A stretch of DNA of 64,000 nt from Psococerastis gibbosa (taxonomy: Eukaryota; Arthropoda; Insecta; Psocodea; Psocidae). The DNA lies in assembly GCA_963971405.1 (NCBI GenBank), contig OZ020485.1:2046001-2110000 (forward strand), read 5' to 3'. This document shows positions 22,745 through 34,618 of the stretch, piece by piece. How positions within the stretch are numbered: the stretch's first letter is position 1; each line of letters starts with the position of its first letter. Under the pieces are notes generated by a model that saw nothing but the letters and a program-made list of their open reading frames with translations, did not search any database and had not been told where the DNA came from. Both the position numbers and the translations under genes were made by a program.

Positions 22745-23907
22745 CAGTGGCGGCGCTAGAAATTTTAAGATGGGTGGGCCGGGGGGGGGGGCATGACTTC
22801 TATCTGGGGAGCCAATGAAAAAACAAAACACGTTTAATTTGGAGTAGCATTGGCGTAAATTCCCAAAATTACTGGGAAGGGGGGGGGGGGCTTTAGGACC
22901 CCCCCAAGACTTAGATTCATTACACATTCACTGCTGAAGTCTGCCCAGCAAATTTTATGACTTTATTATTACTTAAATTTTCTTTTTTTAATGTGTATAA
23001 AATACCATTGAATATATAACAAGAGAAAAAAAAGTGATAAATGGGCCCAAATTAGTGAGGTTTTGCGCAAGTTATATTCTGGGATGAGGGGGGTTCCGGG
23101 GGTCTCTCCCGGAGAAAAAAATTGATAAATAGGCCTAAATTAGTGAGGATTTACGGATTTTGCAAAAAGTACAGTTGAGATTTAACCGACGAATAAACCT
23201 GCCACTCAGGGGGGCCCGGGGGTCTCCCCCGGAGAAGAAGTTCGAAAAAATAGGACAGAAGCATTTTGAGTAATTTATTTTTGTGAAAGTAATAAAATTA
23301 GTCGCCAATATGTTGATTTTTTTCATGATGTCTTTCATGTGAAATAGGCATACCAATAATTAATTTCCCTTCCGATATTGTGGATACTATGCCGTTCGCC
23401 CCCATAATGTCTTCGTCACCAGAAATCCTGGAAGGATGCTACGGGTGCCCTATCTACGCCAATGGAGAGTAGGCATACCTGGAAGTAAGTAACTTGTTAC
23501 CAAGGACTTGCACACGAACAAATACAAGTATCCCCCCTTAGACAACACTGACAGTAACACAAGAACAGCAACATACAGGACAATTATAAGACTATGGACC
23601 AGGGACGAACTCCACAAATTACATTAATGAATTAGGTATATTTAGGTATTGAGTGCTACCCTCGCACACCGCTGGCATTAGGGGGCACTTCAACTGTATT
23701 TGGATAAAATGGTTTTAGAAAAAATACACGGTTATTTATTTATATATTTTATACCAGTTGTGTCGGACTTTTTTGAATTCCAATAATTCTTCAATTTAAC
23801 AAAATGTCAAATATCTCAAAAGGAGAAATTGTTGGGGGCCCTGGGGGGGGGGGCAGAGAAATTGTTGGGGGCCAGGCCCCCCGGGCACCCCCGTAGCGCC
23901 GCCACTG
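22745..23907. mobile_element. hAT-like non-autonomous element with GC-rich ends
   Basis: CAGTGGCGGCGCTA at the left and the reverse complement of it at the right (TAGCGCCGCCACTG) bound 1.16 kb of non-coding sequence rich in G and C runs. CAGTGGCG ends are typical of hAT elements. A possible target duplication AGTCAYG lies close to both ends but is imperfect, so one end may have drifted. Confidence 0.55.
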
Positions 23908-25011
23908 AGTCACGAACAGCACTAGCCTATTAACATTGCTCTAAGGAAGGCTAAAGGTCGGTAAACTTTAAGAAAGTACTACAGGTTAGGGTGGGGTGAT
24001 AACGAAGAGAAGTGGGCTACGTCTAAACAAGGGCGCATTAACATCTTGTGCTAATGAGCTGCCCCGATTAATCCACGTTACGTTACGTTACTCTACTCAA
24101 CATTTAACCCCGATTGAGTAAAAGGCAGAGTACAGCTTTTGAAAAACTCAAGAAAAGACAAGTTCGAACCTGTACATGCTTTCCTACCTATTGTATTACC
24201 TTTTATAGGTACCGTCTGCGCATTGATATGTTTTCCAAAAGTAATTAATCCAGAAACTTAAGGCGCAGTCTCATAACTATTATATCAAATGACAGACTAT
24301 TTTAAGGGATTTAGATTTAATGTGCAACATGCCATATTATTACAAAGTTGGAAAATCCGATGATCCTAGCTCGTGTACCTAACAAGTCAGGTTCACGAAA
24401 ACTTGATGCAAAAATTCCTAATTTATGGTAGGTCTGGCACAAGTCATAACTTGATGAAGAATATGCATTGAAAAGGCACAGCCATAATTAAGACGTTTGT
24501 TCTGATTGTACCTGGACCTTTAGGCATAGGTTCAAAGCAATATACCAAATTAAATGTCTCAAAAATAGCTTGCATTTCATGTGTGACCTGACACAGGTTT
24601 GCATTTGTGATTTGAAAATTCCGAGATAGCATCTACGACCCCAAAAACACACACATTTACGATCAAAAGGTAGTTTGACTCCGACTAAGTTCTCAGCTAC
24701 TTTCTTTATCCTATCTAAAAATTCCTCATAATAATTGAAACATAGGATCTGGACGGGGGGTGTATAACTCCCCATAGGTGACATGATTTTTCATTTCCAA
24801 TTTCCTCAAAAAATTATTTTACACTCAATAAAAAAAACATTGTATAGTACCTACTCTAAAGGCAATGTATTAATTTTTTTCTTAAAAATGCAGTAAGTTA
24901 TAACAATTTATCAATAATTTATCACATTAACTAATCTAAATGTACTAATATTTTTAGGGCAATCGCATGACAATGACGTCACGGTATTATTATTATAAAT
25001 TTATTGACTAC
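23908..25011. other. No gene seen
   Basis: Two overlapping minus-strand ORFs of 62 and 98 codons near 24450-24780 show no family resemblance. No repeat end recognised. Confidence 0.45.
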
Positions 25012-25125
25012 ATTAGAGAATATAGAAAAAAAAGCTCAACTTGACAGGATTCCAACCCACAATACCGCCAAGTCCAGTTTCGGTTATAACAACGAGATTA
25101 CCTCTTCAAGCAATGTTAATTTAAT
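25012..25125 (-). repeat. tRNA-derived SINE-like head
   Basis: On the minus strand: TTGAAGAGGTAATCTCG (A-box-like), then GGGTTGGAATCC (B-box-like, one change from GGTTCGAATCC), about 50 bases apart. The same head occurs near 31590-31640. It is not a tRNA gene: no acceptor stem is visible. Confidence 0.5.
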
Positions 25126-25434
25126 CTAATACTGCAATATATTATAATTATTATATTCGTGTTAGCTTATAAGCTGATAAGAACCAACGCAATCATAGCA
25201 AGAAAGGAAGAAATGACAAAACAGGAAATTGACAAAAACCCCAATCAAATGCGACGGCAGCTCTCTAATTCGAACCTCTTGACGAAAATTGGATTCCACG
25301 TACCGGCACACCGCCCAGTATGTACACCGCATTATATGGTATAATGATCCATCGTTGCCACTGCGTATGATTTTACCTTTCACTTTATTTATTTATTTCC
25401 ATTTCTGAAGGATGTAACTTTTCAGGGGGTATTC
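25126..25434. other. No gene seen
   Basis: No supported feature. Confidence 0.45.
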
Positions 25435-25800
25435 GCCAACGGACTTACCATGTTGATTCCATTAGAGCAGAGCATGTTTCAAACTGCGGCAACTTGGTAG
25501 TGTGCACAGCGTTGTCAGGGGAACCTGGTGGGGCATGATAACGCGCTTAGCCAGTGTAAGTCGAATCCTGGTCACCTCCGATTTAATCGTGTGACTTCAC
25601 CATGTTCCCCAAGTGGTTCGGAATCCACTATAATCAGGAGGTCCACCCTGTCAGTCAACTCCCCTTTCCCCGAGGTGAAAGAGTCTGCGCTTAGGGTGCC
25701 TCAAGCTAACAAACAGACTCACTCCCCCCGCCAGGCTGACAGGGTTGCTTAAAGCAGAAATGCTGAAAGCAGGCGTTAGAAACAACAGGAGGTATACTTT
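25435..25800 (+). repeat. Interspersed repeat C, uninterrupted copy
   Basis: Shares blocks with 42590-42765 (same strand) and with the split copy at 10981-12960 (opposite strand), including GTGGTTCGGAATCCACTATA and GGTTGCTTAAAGCAGAAATG. The latter is the empty site for element A. GTCGAATCCTGG near 25560 is weakly B-box-like. No coding part. Confidence 0.7.
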
Positions 25801-26629
25801 AATAGGGGAGGGATTGCTAATGCAATACGGCACTAATTTAACAAGTAGCCCTAACTACAATTATCTCAGCAGGTAATTCGAGAGTATAAATACTCAAAGG
25901 AGAGCGTACGCGATGTTATGTTGGCAATACATAAACTAGGATTATTTGCACATGTTTGTAGGTATACACATGCACATATTACACAAACAACTGGCAAAAT
26001 TATAAGTACATAGCACACAATAACGTGCATAACAAATAAATCTGTCAAAACCAAAGCTCATTTCACAAATTAAAAAAGTTTTTTATGAAAAGTCAGCATT
26101 GTCAAGCTTACAGGGCCAATGCACCATAATGGCTGTTATTACAACTCACGTTGTCGTTCAAATTCAACTTCAAATGAAACGCTCAAAGAGGAGTAGAAAA
26201 GGAAGACATAATAAGACAAACATTGCCAGCTAGTCTTCTCGACGGTTTATAGCCTTTGTTCGAATGCACCTCAACCACCCGATTTTGAATATCGTGTTTC
26301 CAATTTGTTTGTAAACAATCTGAGTTCTATTGACAAGATTAGAGTGAGCAGCAGTGCGCGAGCCACGTTCCCTAACATACTCAAAACGTTTTGCACGACA
26401 AAGGCTTGCAGGTAACTTGGAAGTGTTTAGGTTGGGATCAATTACTTAATATCACGATCGACAGCCATATAAACTAATCAGAGTAGTCGTTTGAAGACTT
26501 AATTAAAAATACAAGCTTTCGCAGTGAATTTGCGTTTTCTAGTATTAATGCTCTATAAAACACGATAAAGTAGTCCATTATACAGATTTTATAGAATAGC
26601 AATAAGTCCGTGGGTAGTAGTAGATTTTT
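25801..26629. other. No gene seen
   Basis: No supported feature. Confidence 0.5.
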
Positions 26630-27297
26630 GGCTAAGCCTCAGGCCACGGTGAGGGCCCATAGGACACACGCCCCATCTTGCTCACTCGTACAACCCGATT
26701 GCGGTCGCGAAGCGCGCCACCTCCTTTGGGCGAATGACGATGACATCTCGTTTTAGCCACTCATCCGGTCCGAGCAAACATGCCTTGGAGTGATGCATTC
26801 CGCTTGCACTGGACCACACTGAGCTCCACTTGTCCCTCATGACGCAGTTTCCCTGGTTAAGGTTAACCCTCCATGGGACCGGGAGAATATAGGCTCAGGA
26901 CCAACTGGAAAAACTGCTGAGCCAGCACGAGCTAGTTCGTCCGCTTTTTCATTGCCAAGCACTCCACTGTGACCGGGAACCCACACCAGCGTTACGGAAT
27001 TATGGTGTCTCAATGACATGTATGCAGCCTCACAGTCCCGTACAACATCAGAGGTAGCACAGCCCCGTTGAAGGGCTTGAATTGGCGATTTCCTATCGGA
27101 GCAAACTGCAATGGCCTTGCCACTAAAGTCTTCACAGAACTTTATCCCTTCATGGATACCAAATAGCTCAGCCTGGAAGACCGACGCATAGTCACCGAGG
27201 GGGAGAGAGAAAGCAATGGAAGGGTCCTCACAGAAGATACCTGGACCGGCTTTCCCGTTTATTTTCGAACCGTCTGTGTAGAGAATGTGGGTAAATA
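26630..27297 (-). pseudogene. RNase H-bearing LINE 3' fragment
   Basis: Minus-strand frame from 27297 gives LYTDGSKINGKAGPGIFCED with the RNase H catalytic Asp, then AELFGIHEGIKF, AVCSDRKSPIQALQR and VTLVWVPGHSGVLGNEKADE. This is a nearly complete RNase H domain (27297-26837). A frame change follows, and DEWLKRDVIVIRPKE-like sequence continues towards the 3' end near 26635, where the tail reads TCTACTACTACC. The reverse transcriptase is missing, so it is 5' truncated. Fits I/R1/Loa-type LINEs. Confidence 0.8.
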
Positions 27298-27845
27298 TTC
27301 AGCGCCCCGAAATTGTTTTGTAATTTTGATTTTCCATCCGTTAGTATACCTACGGAAAGTTTTATTGTATGATGGTCCAAATTTTCAATTGCGAGATTTC
27401 AACGACCCTAAAAAAAACTGTTTTTAGCAAAATTGCTGACTGCCAATTCATCTGTTTCTCCGTCAGTGCATCAACCCCAGAAACACCAAAAAATTGGCTA
27501 AACAATTATTTCTATAAACTGCCCATTAAAGATTTGCTGGATTTAAGTTGTACAAGACTACCTATAGCTTACACCATATCACGAGGCACTTTTAATTTTT
27601 TGTCCTGCAACTTTTCTATAAAAATAAATTTAAAAAAAAAAAAATTGGATCTTAAATGTCACAAAATAGGGAAATAATGGAAAAATTGCAACACCAATCA
27701 TTTAAAATACCCTTTGATGATGTTGAAGTCGTGTACAACTCAAATATCAGACTGAATATTTAATTAGGTAAGTTAAATAAAAACTGACAGACTGGCCTCG
27801 TGACAGTTGTCGCACTCACTTCATAACATTAATAATCGCATGACA
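27298..27845. other. No gene seen
   Basis: A 102-codon plus-strand ORF (27369-27677) is Lys- and Ser-rich with no recognisable motif and is probably chance. Confidence 0.4.
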
Positions 27846-28175
27846 GCCCCTATTCTTTACATACGAGACGCGACACGGCCGGGGAGACCTTGTAAGGTCA
27901 GCACCACACACAGGCAAGTGTGAGCGACTGCTTCCTACCTATATACTACAAGGTTTCGCCTACCTTAGACAACTCCCGATTGAACTGAGAGCGGCGAGAA
28001 ATGCTACTAACTTCCCTAAATTGCTTAGAGACCATCTCTTAGAGAAAGCTTTCTACGCTGAGGCACTAGCACAATCACAATGACAGAACTACCTGATTTT
28101 GACGATTTTACTTTATACATTCTTGTTGATTTCCTGATTGTATAATTTAACATAAATATATATATATATAATAGC
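27846..28175 (+). pseudogene. LINE ORF2 C-terminal fragment with (TA)n tail
   Basis: Plus-strand frame encodes YLRQLPIELRAARNATNFPK and LLRDHLLEKAFY before a stop, the usual LINE end (LP-x-x-LR, then FK-x-LLxxLL). An AT tail ending (TA)n at 28158-28172 follows. Confidence 0.55.
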
Positions 28176-28555
28176 TTTTCGGATGTTCCAATCTATAAAA
28201 TATCTATAAAAGGAACAAAGTAAAGTGAATACCGAGACAGTAAGCAGTGCTGCAGGTGTCACAATATAAATTAAATAGCAAGTGGATGAGGGTCACGGTT
28301 GCTAGCAAATTTACTTTTCTTGCCTTTTTTGTAGCAGCAGCAGTAGCAGCAGCGGTCTCAACTTTTTAAGATGTTGCCGTTGAAGCATGACTGCATTACT
28401 AATAACTTGAGCAGCTAACTTGCCATTCAAGCGCTTTAACTTTTGTGCTGACTACGCCACGGCTAAGCTCCTTAGCAACTTGACAAGTTTTTATTAAACA
28501 GCTACCTACTATACACTGTACTCCGTAAACCAAGTTGGGCGTTTTTACTAACTAC
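28176..28555. other. No gene seen
   Basis: A short (AGC)n tract at 28333-28352. No other supported feature. Confidence 0.45.
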
Positions 28556-29070
28556 TAAGTCACTATAACTGATGATTGTGGTAGCTTATATATTGGACAA
28601 ACTGGGAGGGGTTTTAGAGAATGAATAGCGCGGAGCATAGACGTGGGGTAGGAAAACTCGACACTCAGTCCGCCTTTGCCCAACATATAAACACCCACAG
28701 CCATGCCTGTGACTTGGATAATTTTAAGATCTTACATGTAGCCAACAAGGGGAAACTTCTTGATAATTTAGAAACCATTGAGATTAGGGAAGCTATGGTT
28801 AAAAACAAAACGTTACTTAATGACATAACGTTTTTAAGTGGTTCTCCCTTGTTAGCGCTACCATTGGTTAATGTTTAAATGTTTAATTTTAAAATTGTTT
28901 ACTTTATGCGATGCTGTGTGTACCTTGACAATGCCTTTTGTTATGTTTTAGCTTGCATACCGTTTTGTTTTTTCTGTTTTTCAATTGCACTTGACGGTGG
29001 CGTGAGCCGAAACCGGTTGTTTGTTTTTTAATTTATTACGTAAATAAACTGTACTAAGTAATTTTTTAAC
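28556..29070 (+). mobile_element. Penelope-like element 3' end with GIY-YIG endonuclease
   Basis: DDCGSLYIGQTGRGFRE is the GIY-YIG start of the Penelope-like endonuclease. One base gained after it shifts the frame, and the open frame 28630-28878 continues AEHRRGVGKLDTQSAFAQHI, then NTHSHACDLDNFKILHV and the C-terminal helix EIREAMVKNKTLL. The 3' untranslated part (about 28985-29025) has a stem GGC-GTGA-GCC followed by GAAAC, resembling stem II and the GAAA core of the hammerhead ribozymes known from Penelope-like terminal repeats. The endonuclease cuts the target for priming. 5' truncated. Confidence 0.8.
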
Positions 29071-30264
29071 AATGAGTGACAGCAAGTTTTACAAAGCTAC
29101 TACGGAGGTTATTATGTTTATTCACTATAACTATAACTAATTACCTACGGTCCTATGTCCAGCAATTACACAGTTCCATAACTTTGTTCATGCACTGCCG
29201 GTTCCCATTCATCTGCAGACAATTAATAAATTTGGTATCTTTAACTTTGGTAACGGCACACCGAACTCGCCATAAGCTGGTTTTCTGCTCAACAGTACAT
29301 ATTGTAAATTCGGCACATCTAGAAATTACAACACATCGCGCTTTGCGAAGAATGGTTTCTGATTTTCTTAATGTAATATGTAATAAACAATACTTTGTGT
29401 CTCGTAAGATAGCGAGTTGTGGTAAACTGGGGAGGCGTGATAGTAAGAATAATCTCAATGTTATCATGTTCTGAAAAAAGTGCAAATAAGACTGAGCAGT
29501 TAGCAGCTCCCGAGTTGGTATAGTTTTGCCTATGTTCAAGTGTTGAGCACGGCATGGCCTGACTGCTGACAGGAAGCACAATAAAAAAAAAACTGTACGG
29601 AAATGGCAGGGCGATAATTTAAGGGGTCTCGAGTGTCCATTCGGTAAATCAGTAAATTCTCAGCACAATATTTTCCATTCAGCAGAAAATTCCCTGCGGA
29701 CATTTTTCTTTTGACTGGGGAATTTCTCTTTTGTGTTTGTTGCCTCCTTATCCTTCCCCACTTGTAGTTGCCTGGCATTTTAATACAATTTATCGCGCTT
29801 CACCGTCCAGCTACAATATCCATCCTCCTTCCATTTTCCGTTGTAGGCCGATGGCGATACCAGCAAAAAATACTCACTGACAAAGTTCAGAGAGCCGGTA
29901 TAACTTTGATATTGATTTTCAATACAAACGCGGGTGGCAGAAAATTATATTTAAAATCGCTGTTTCAGTATGGAAGCCCAATAGAAAAAGCTATGTATCG
30001 TAATATTGCACTGCCGTCACCTGCTTGCTGCATAATGTCCCCAGTTTTAGAATTAAATGTGTAGGATACCTACTTAATACAATTTTAGCTTAAAACAAAT
30101 CCACCTTGGGATTACAACAAGAATTTGAACGATATCAGCCCAATTTCAAAGTCAGCCGATTTTAATTTGTATATACATAAGTACAATAGTTAGTGCGCTC
30201 TATAGCCGTGGTTTAGATGATTGTAGGTAGAGAGCTTTTTAACAGAAACGAGGATTTGTTACAA
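29071..30264. other. No identified gene
   Basis: Overlapping ORFs of 80-142 codons on both strands (29076-29778) show no motif I recognise. They may be remains of an old transposase or chance. Confidence 0.35.
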
Positions 30265-30536
30265 CAGTGGTTCCCAACCGGTGCGGTCCGCGGACCCTGG
30301 CCAATGATCCGCGAGAATGTTTGCAGTGGCTTAATTAACAAGAACATTAAGCCGAGAATACAATGAATTGTACAAAACATGCGTGCCCAAGTTTCACATT
30401 AACTTTGTGGTACATTAAAATCATACTGTAAGCTAAATATAGGGATATAATTGAAAGTTTTCTAATTCTAAGAAAAAAATAATAATGATAGATGTTGAGA
30501 GGTGGTCCGCAGACTGTCCCTTGTTGGGAACCACTG
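30265..30536. mobile_element. hAT-type MITE
   Basis: Ends CAGTGGTTCCCAACCGGTG and, at the right, TTGTTGGGAACCACTG in inverted orientation; GGTCCGCGG/CCGCAGAC continue the inverted repeat. 272 bp, non-coding. CAGTGGTTC-type ends are classic for hAT. The flanking octamers TGTTACAA and TCTTAGGA match only in part, so it is old. Confidence 0.75.
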
Positions 30537-31589
30537 TCTTAGGAGATTTAGTTCAGTAGCTGGCTACAATATTGTGGCAGTAGGAAAATTAAACATACCA
30601 AAACAACCTGCATATTGATTATTGATTTTAATAGCTAATACAACAGCTTCACCAAAAAAGTCACGAATCAAATTGGTGCATTACTAGGGATTATCTGAAT
30701 GAGCGCCCAGCTTTGACCATGTTTATGTTTCCCACATCTCACTAACAATCATTTGGATATTCAAATATAAGTACACATGCACCGACTAGATACAAAGTTA
30801 AAATACTAGGTGGCAGACAAATTTGTCCCTTGGATTTATCATTTATGTACGGGTATATCGGTATTTTTGCCATTTCCCTCCTTATTCATAGCCAAATTTG
30901 ATGATAGGCCAACTGATTGGTCGTAAGCATAGGCATTGGGGGAGGCAAAAGGAATCCGACGCCACAATGGACTTGTTGAAATGTTATAGTACGTGCCAGC
31001 CTGCCATCAGCTAACAATCAACAAATTTAAACGGAGATTCGACGAGTTTCCAAGAAAAATGGTGCCCGGGCAAAGCCGTTCCTGCAGTGCAGCAGCAAAT
31101 GTAAGCACCTTGGGCGCACTTCCAATTAAAATTTCATGAGATCTGACTCCCCAGCCTGCACTTCCATCTGCCGGACGAATGAGCAACTCAAGGGTCGCCG
31201 CGCTCTGAGTGCGGAGAAGCCCTCTGGGGGGAAAGCCAATAATTAGGTAAAAAGGGGTGGTAAGGTGTATTTTATAAATTGGTGCCAAACAAGAACATAC
31301 CTTACTTCTCAGCAGGGCGCAGTCCATCTTTAGTATTGTAGCAACGAACTACTTATTGCATTAAAATTGCCGCCTACTCAGATAATCCTAATGCACAAAA
31401 GGGACAGAGTCAATCCGTTCACTAAAATTAAAGAGATTAAACAACAGCGTGGGTATAACCAATTCACCAAGTTATTTATTTTTATTTCGACTGTTTTTCA
31501 GAGTTTGTACATCATTTCTGCTATCATCTATTGCAAGTAAATTGTAGTATTACATGGTATATATAACACTGACATTAAATTAACTTTGG
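30537..31589. other. No gene seen
   Basis: A 106-codon minus-strand ORF (31007-31327) has no recognisable motif. Confidence 0.4.
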
Positions 31590-31735
31590 TTGAAGAGGTA
31601 ACTTCGTTATTTATAACCGAAATTAGAGGATATGGAAAAAACTGGACTTGGCGGGATTCGAATCCACGATCTACGCCTAGATCGTGCGTTCAAATTCCGC
31701 CAATCCCAGTTTTTTTCCATGTCCTCTAATTACGA
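31590..31735. repeat. SINE-like tRNA head with a 50-bp inverted duplication
   Basis: TTGAAGAGGTAACTTCGTT (shared with the minus strand of 25012-25125) leads into an inverted repeat: AATTAGAGGATATGGAAAAA at 31621 is mirrored by TTTTTCCATGTCCTCTAATT at 31714-31733. The arms include GGGATTCGAATCC and its diverged partner. A transcript would fold into a long hairpin. Confidence 0.6.
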
Positions 31736-31879
31736 TCTATTACAAGCGTATTAAGGGAAGCGAGAGGTACGCAGTATGACAAATCTTGGCAGTGGAACTC
31801 ATTTTTCATACTGAAACCAAAGGATTACCAGGCGACCACACTAAATGTTTAAATATTGCCGAGAAAGCCAATATTTATT

Positions 31880-32172
31880 TATATAACACATGACTTGGGC
31901 CACCCCCCCCCCCCCAGGGGTTATTCCGGCACTGTTTTGGGGTCCTAGGAACCCAAAAAGTGGTATTTACGAAATGTCTGTCTGTATGTCGCTCTGTCTG
32001 TTCATCGATTTTTGGGCAAACTACTCGGTCGATTTTGATGAAATTTAGCATGTATGTTCACAAAAATCATACCTCGAGACAATTTTTTTTATTTGGGGGG
32101 GGGGGGGTTATTCTCAAAAAACTCCAAAAAAACGTCTAAAAAATTATTGGTTATTATGGGTTCAAAATCGGA
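31880..32172 (+). repeat. Helitron-like repeat B, partial copy, inverted relative to the others
   Basis: Contains a GTCTGTCTGTATGTCG core, TTTTGATGAAATTTAGCATG and AACTCCAAAAAAACGTCT, all reverse complements of blocks in 11357-12224, with C and G runs in the same places. It is cut at 32172 by a LINE insertion. Confidence 0.65.
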
Positions 32173-32775
32173 TTGTACTGGGTGCCTGCTCACGTAGGTA
32201 TTCCGGGCAACGAAGAGGCCGATAGATGGGCAAAACTATACATTAATTCAGCGGGCCAAACCTACGACTGTATTGATGTCAGGGACTGCCATAGCGGTGT
32301 CAAAGACCGATGCCGCGATTGGTGGCAGCAGACGTGGGACTACGATGAGAGGGGGCGGTACTGTCACTCAATTCTCCCCAGAGTGGCATGGGGAGGGTGG
32401 CGTGAGTCTCTAAAGTTGTCACAAGGTGTGGTGACAGCTTCGTCACGCCTGATATCAGGACACACCAGGACGAAGTGCCATCTGCAGCGAATGTAAATTG
32501 TGGACTCTGCCTCTTGCGACCAGTGTGGCCAACCGGAAACGGTGGAACACATATGGGACTGCCCACGCATGGATCTAGCCGCGAGGGATAGACTCAGAGT
32601 TGCCATTCGTCAAGGTTTGGGGTACTCGGTCACGGAAGTAAGGGACATTATGGCGATGGCTCTTGAACTAGGGGTATCATTGGTCCTGCAATGCCTTACA
32701 AGGGAGTTGGACGACGTAGTCACGATTTAGGAGTTTGTGCTGTTCCTCGGCCAGCTATTGGCTTAGCCAAGTGGC

Positions 32776-32814
<39 letters not shown>
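32173..32814 (+). mobile_element. RNase H-type LINE 3' end with 36-base poly(A), nearly open
   Basis: Open frame YWVPAHVGIPGNEEADRWAK (end of RNase H), then a linker, then CDQCGQPETVEHIWDCP, the C-terminal Cys-His motif (C-x2-C-x7-H-x4-C) of R1/Loa/I-type LINEs. Translation runs to 32730 with a single in-frame stop at 32494-32496. A 36-base A tail (32779-32814) ends the copy. It is 5' truncated inside repeat B. The long clean tail and near-open frame mark it as one of the younger LINE copies here. Confidence 0.85.
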
Positions 32815-32815
<1 letters not shown>

Positions 32816-33946
32816 ACGGAAGATTCTTGCAGTCGCGATTTGCCGACGTCATTTCCATTGCAGCCATAGGACTAGCATTAGCAAACATTTCGAGTCGATT
32901 TCTCGATGATTTTACTAGCGTAAAGCCGACCATTCAATCCAATACAAATTTCTCAGCGTCTGACGCCAACGTCTAATCTTAACGATTTGCTGACGTCTTT
33001 TCAATTGCAGGGATAGGGCTTGGTGAATTGTCAGTGCAAAACCACATAGTCTAATTTAGAAGATTTCTATAATCTGGCGTGTCCAGGGGAAACCGGTGAA
33101 CTTTTGTACGGTTGGCTTCACGCCAGCTTCCAAAATCGTCGAGATATCGGCAAGAAATCTACTAGCCCTATGGCTACAACGGAAAAGTCGTAGACAATTC
33201 GTGACTGCGAGAATCGTCAGTGTTTACCAGACCTAAGAAGAATTTCTGTTAAAACTTGGCAGATAATGTCGTTCCAATTTTTTGCTGCCTTACATATATT
33301 TCTGTTACATATCACTTAATCACCAATACCTTTAAGCTTGGTATAATGGTAAGACAGTACCGGTATGTAGAGATCTAAGATAACCATCATGAAGTATGCA
33401 TACTAAATATATTGACAATTTTAACCTATTCAGTCTTTACCTTATTGAATTTACTTACAACGACAGTTTCCACCGAGAACATACGAGTAATTGCCAAGTA
33501 GTAGCTTCAAAGTAGCGTGCAGTAACAATACTTCTCAAAACTAAATCAACCAATTGCAAAAATACAAGCGAACCTTAAAACCGGAGGGGGAAAACTTTAC
33601 CAGCATAAAAAATCAAATTCTACAAGAAAAATCGATCGTGGAGGTATAGAAAAGTTTCTCTAATTTTTTATTAACATTATGCCACAGCGTTCGAAATTGA
33701 TTTGTAAAAAATTACAATGAGAATATCAGGTCCAAGTAATTCCAAAACTGTGGCCGTTCGGCCATTAGGCACATTTTGCACAATGAGACATTTTTACAGC
33801 TCTACGTTCGATACTTCATGTGAAATTAGATTTCATTCAAGAAAAAAAGGACTGTCTCTTAACACAGGTAGATCCAAATTGACCAATAAAAATATCAACT
33901 CACCCAATGCAAAATTCTACTTCATCGATTATGGATAGTTGCGGTT
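32815..33946. other. Intergenic, downstream of GON4L; no gene seen
   Basis: No supported feature. GON4L's poly(A) signal should lie here on the minus strand; TTTATT at 33668-33673 (AATAAA on the minus strand) is a candidate. Confidence 0.4.
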
Positions 33947-34618
33947 TCAAGATTTCTTTTTAGCTTTCCTCAGATTCTCGACGTATTCCCTCCAAACAGG
34001 AGGCAGCAGTTGAACAACTTGGTCAATAGGCGGCTTGAGGAAGGCGGAATTGCAGGGAACGACGTGGTGGACGACAGAGGGCGCCCTCCGCGTCATGTGG
34101 TACTGGTTGATCGGGTTCCCGCTCATCGTCCGCAAGTTCCGGACACGCGTCAGCAACTGCTTGCTGCTCTTACACGGCAGTAGATACTTGTGAATAAGGT
34201 CACAAGCCCCATTCACGGCACCAATTCTCTTGTCGCACCACCGCGGATACTTTTCAATGTGCGGCACGAACTGTTCCAGCCCCAGGGCAATCAGGTTGTC
34301 TTCCGATTCGAGGAACTCCAGTTTAGTGATTTCACCGTAACGGAAAGGGGTAGGGGGCAGCAGTCTGGGGTAGAGGAACACGTCGCTGTGGGCGAGCACA
34401 TACAGCAGCTCGGGGGTGAACGCGCCCACGTGCTTGAGTCGCCGCCGCTTCTTGTCGACCGCCTGCCGGTGCTCGGACTCGTAGTGGTCCACGATACGTT
34501 GGCCCCGCGGCGACGCCAGCAGTTTCTCCCACAGCTCGACGAGCGCGAACGCGCGCGGAAGGTTGTAGACGTTGAGGGCAGACTCGCTGCGGAGTTTGAC
34601 CAGCTCCATCAACTCCGC
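33947..34618 (-). CDS. GON4L: GON4L coding exon 6 (last)
   Basis: Begins AELMELVKLRSESALNVYNL after CACTTGCAG. Contains ELWEKLLASPRGQRIVDHY, AFTPELLYVLAHSDVFLYPR, FRYGEITKLEFLESEDNLIA with LGLEQF, and YLLPCKSSKQLLTRVRNLRT, the most conserved part of GON4L. It ends VENLRKAKKKS and TGA. No credible donor lies near the end, so this is a true last exon for at least one isoform. Confidence 0.93.
   Translation of the reverse strand, partial: AELMELVKLRSESALNVYNLPRAFALVELWEKLLASPRGQRIVDHYESEHRQAVDKKRRRLKHVGAFTPELLYVLAHSDVFLYPRLLPPTPFRYGEITKLEFLESEDNLIALGLEQFVPHIEKYPRWCDKRIGAVNGACDLIHKYLLPCKSSKQLLTRVRNLRTMSGNPINQYHMTRRAPSVVHHVVPCNSAFLKPPIDQVVQLLPPVWREYVENLRKAKKKS

Noticed and set aside
24444-24784. 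Two overlapping minus-strand ORFs as an exon
   Set aside because: No splice sites or family resemblance; the frames disagree.
29076-29778. ORFs of 132 and 142 codons on opposite strands
   Set aside because: Overlapping open frames without motifs or neighbours that support either.
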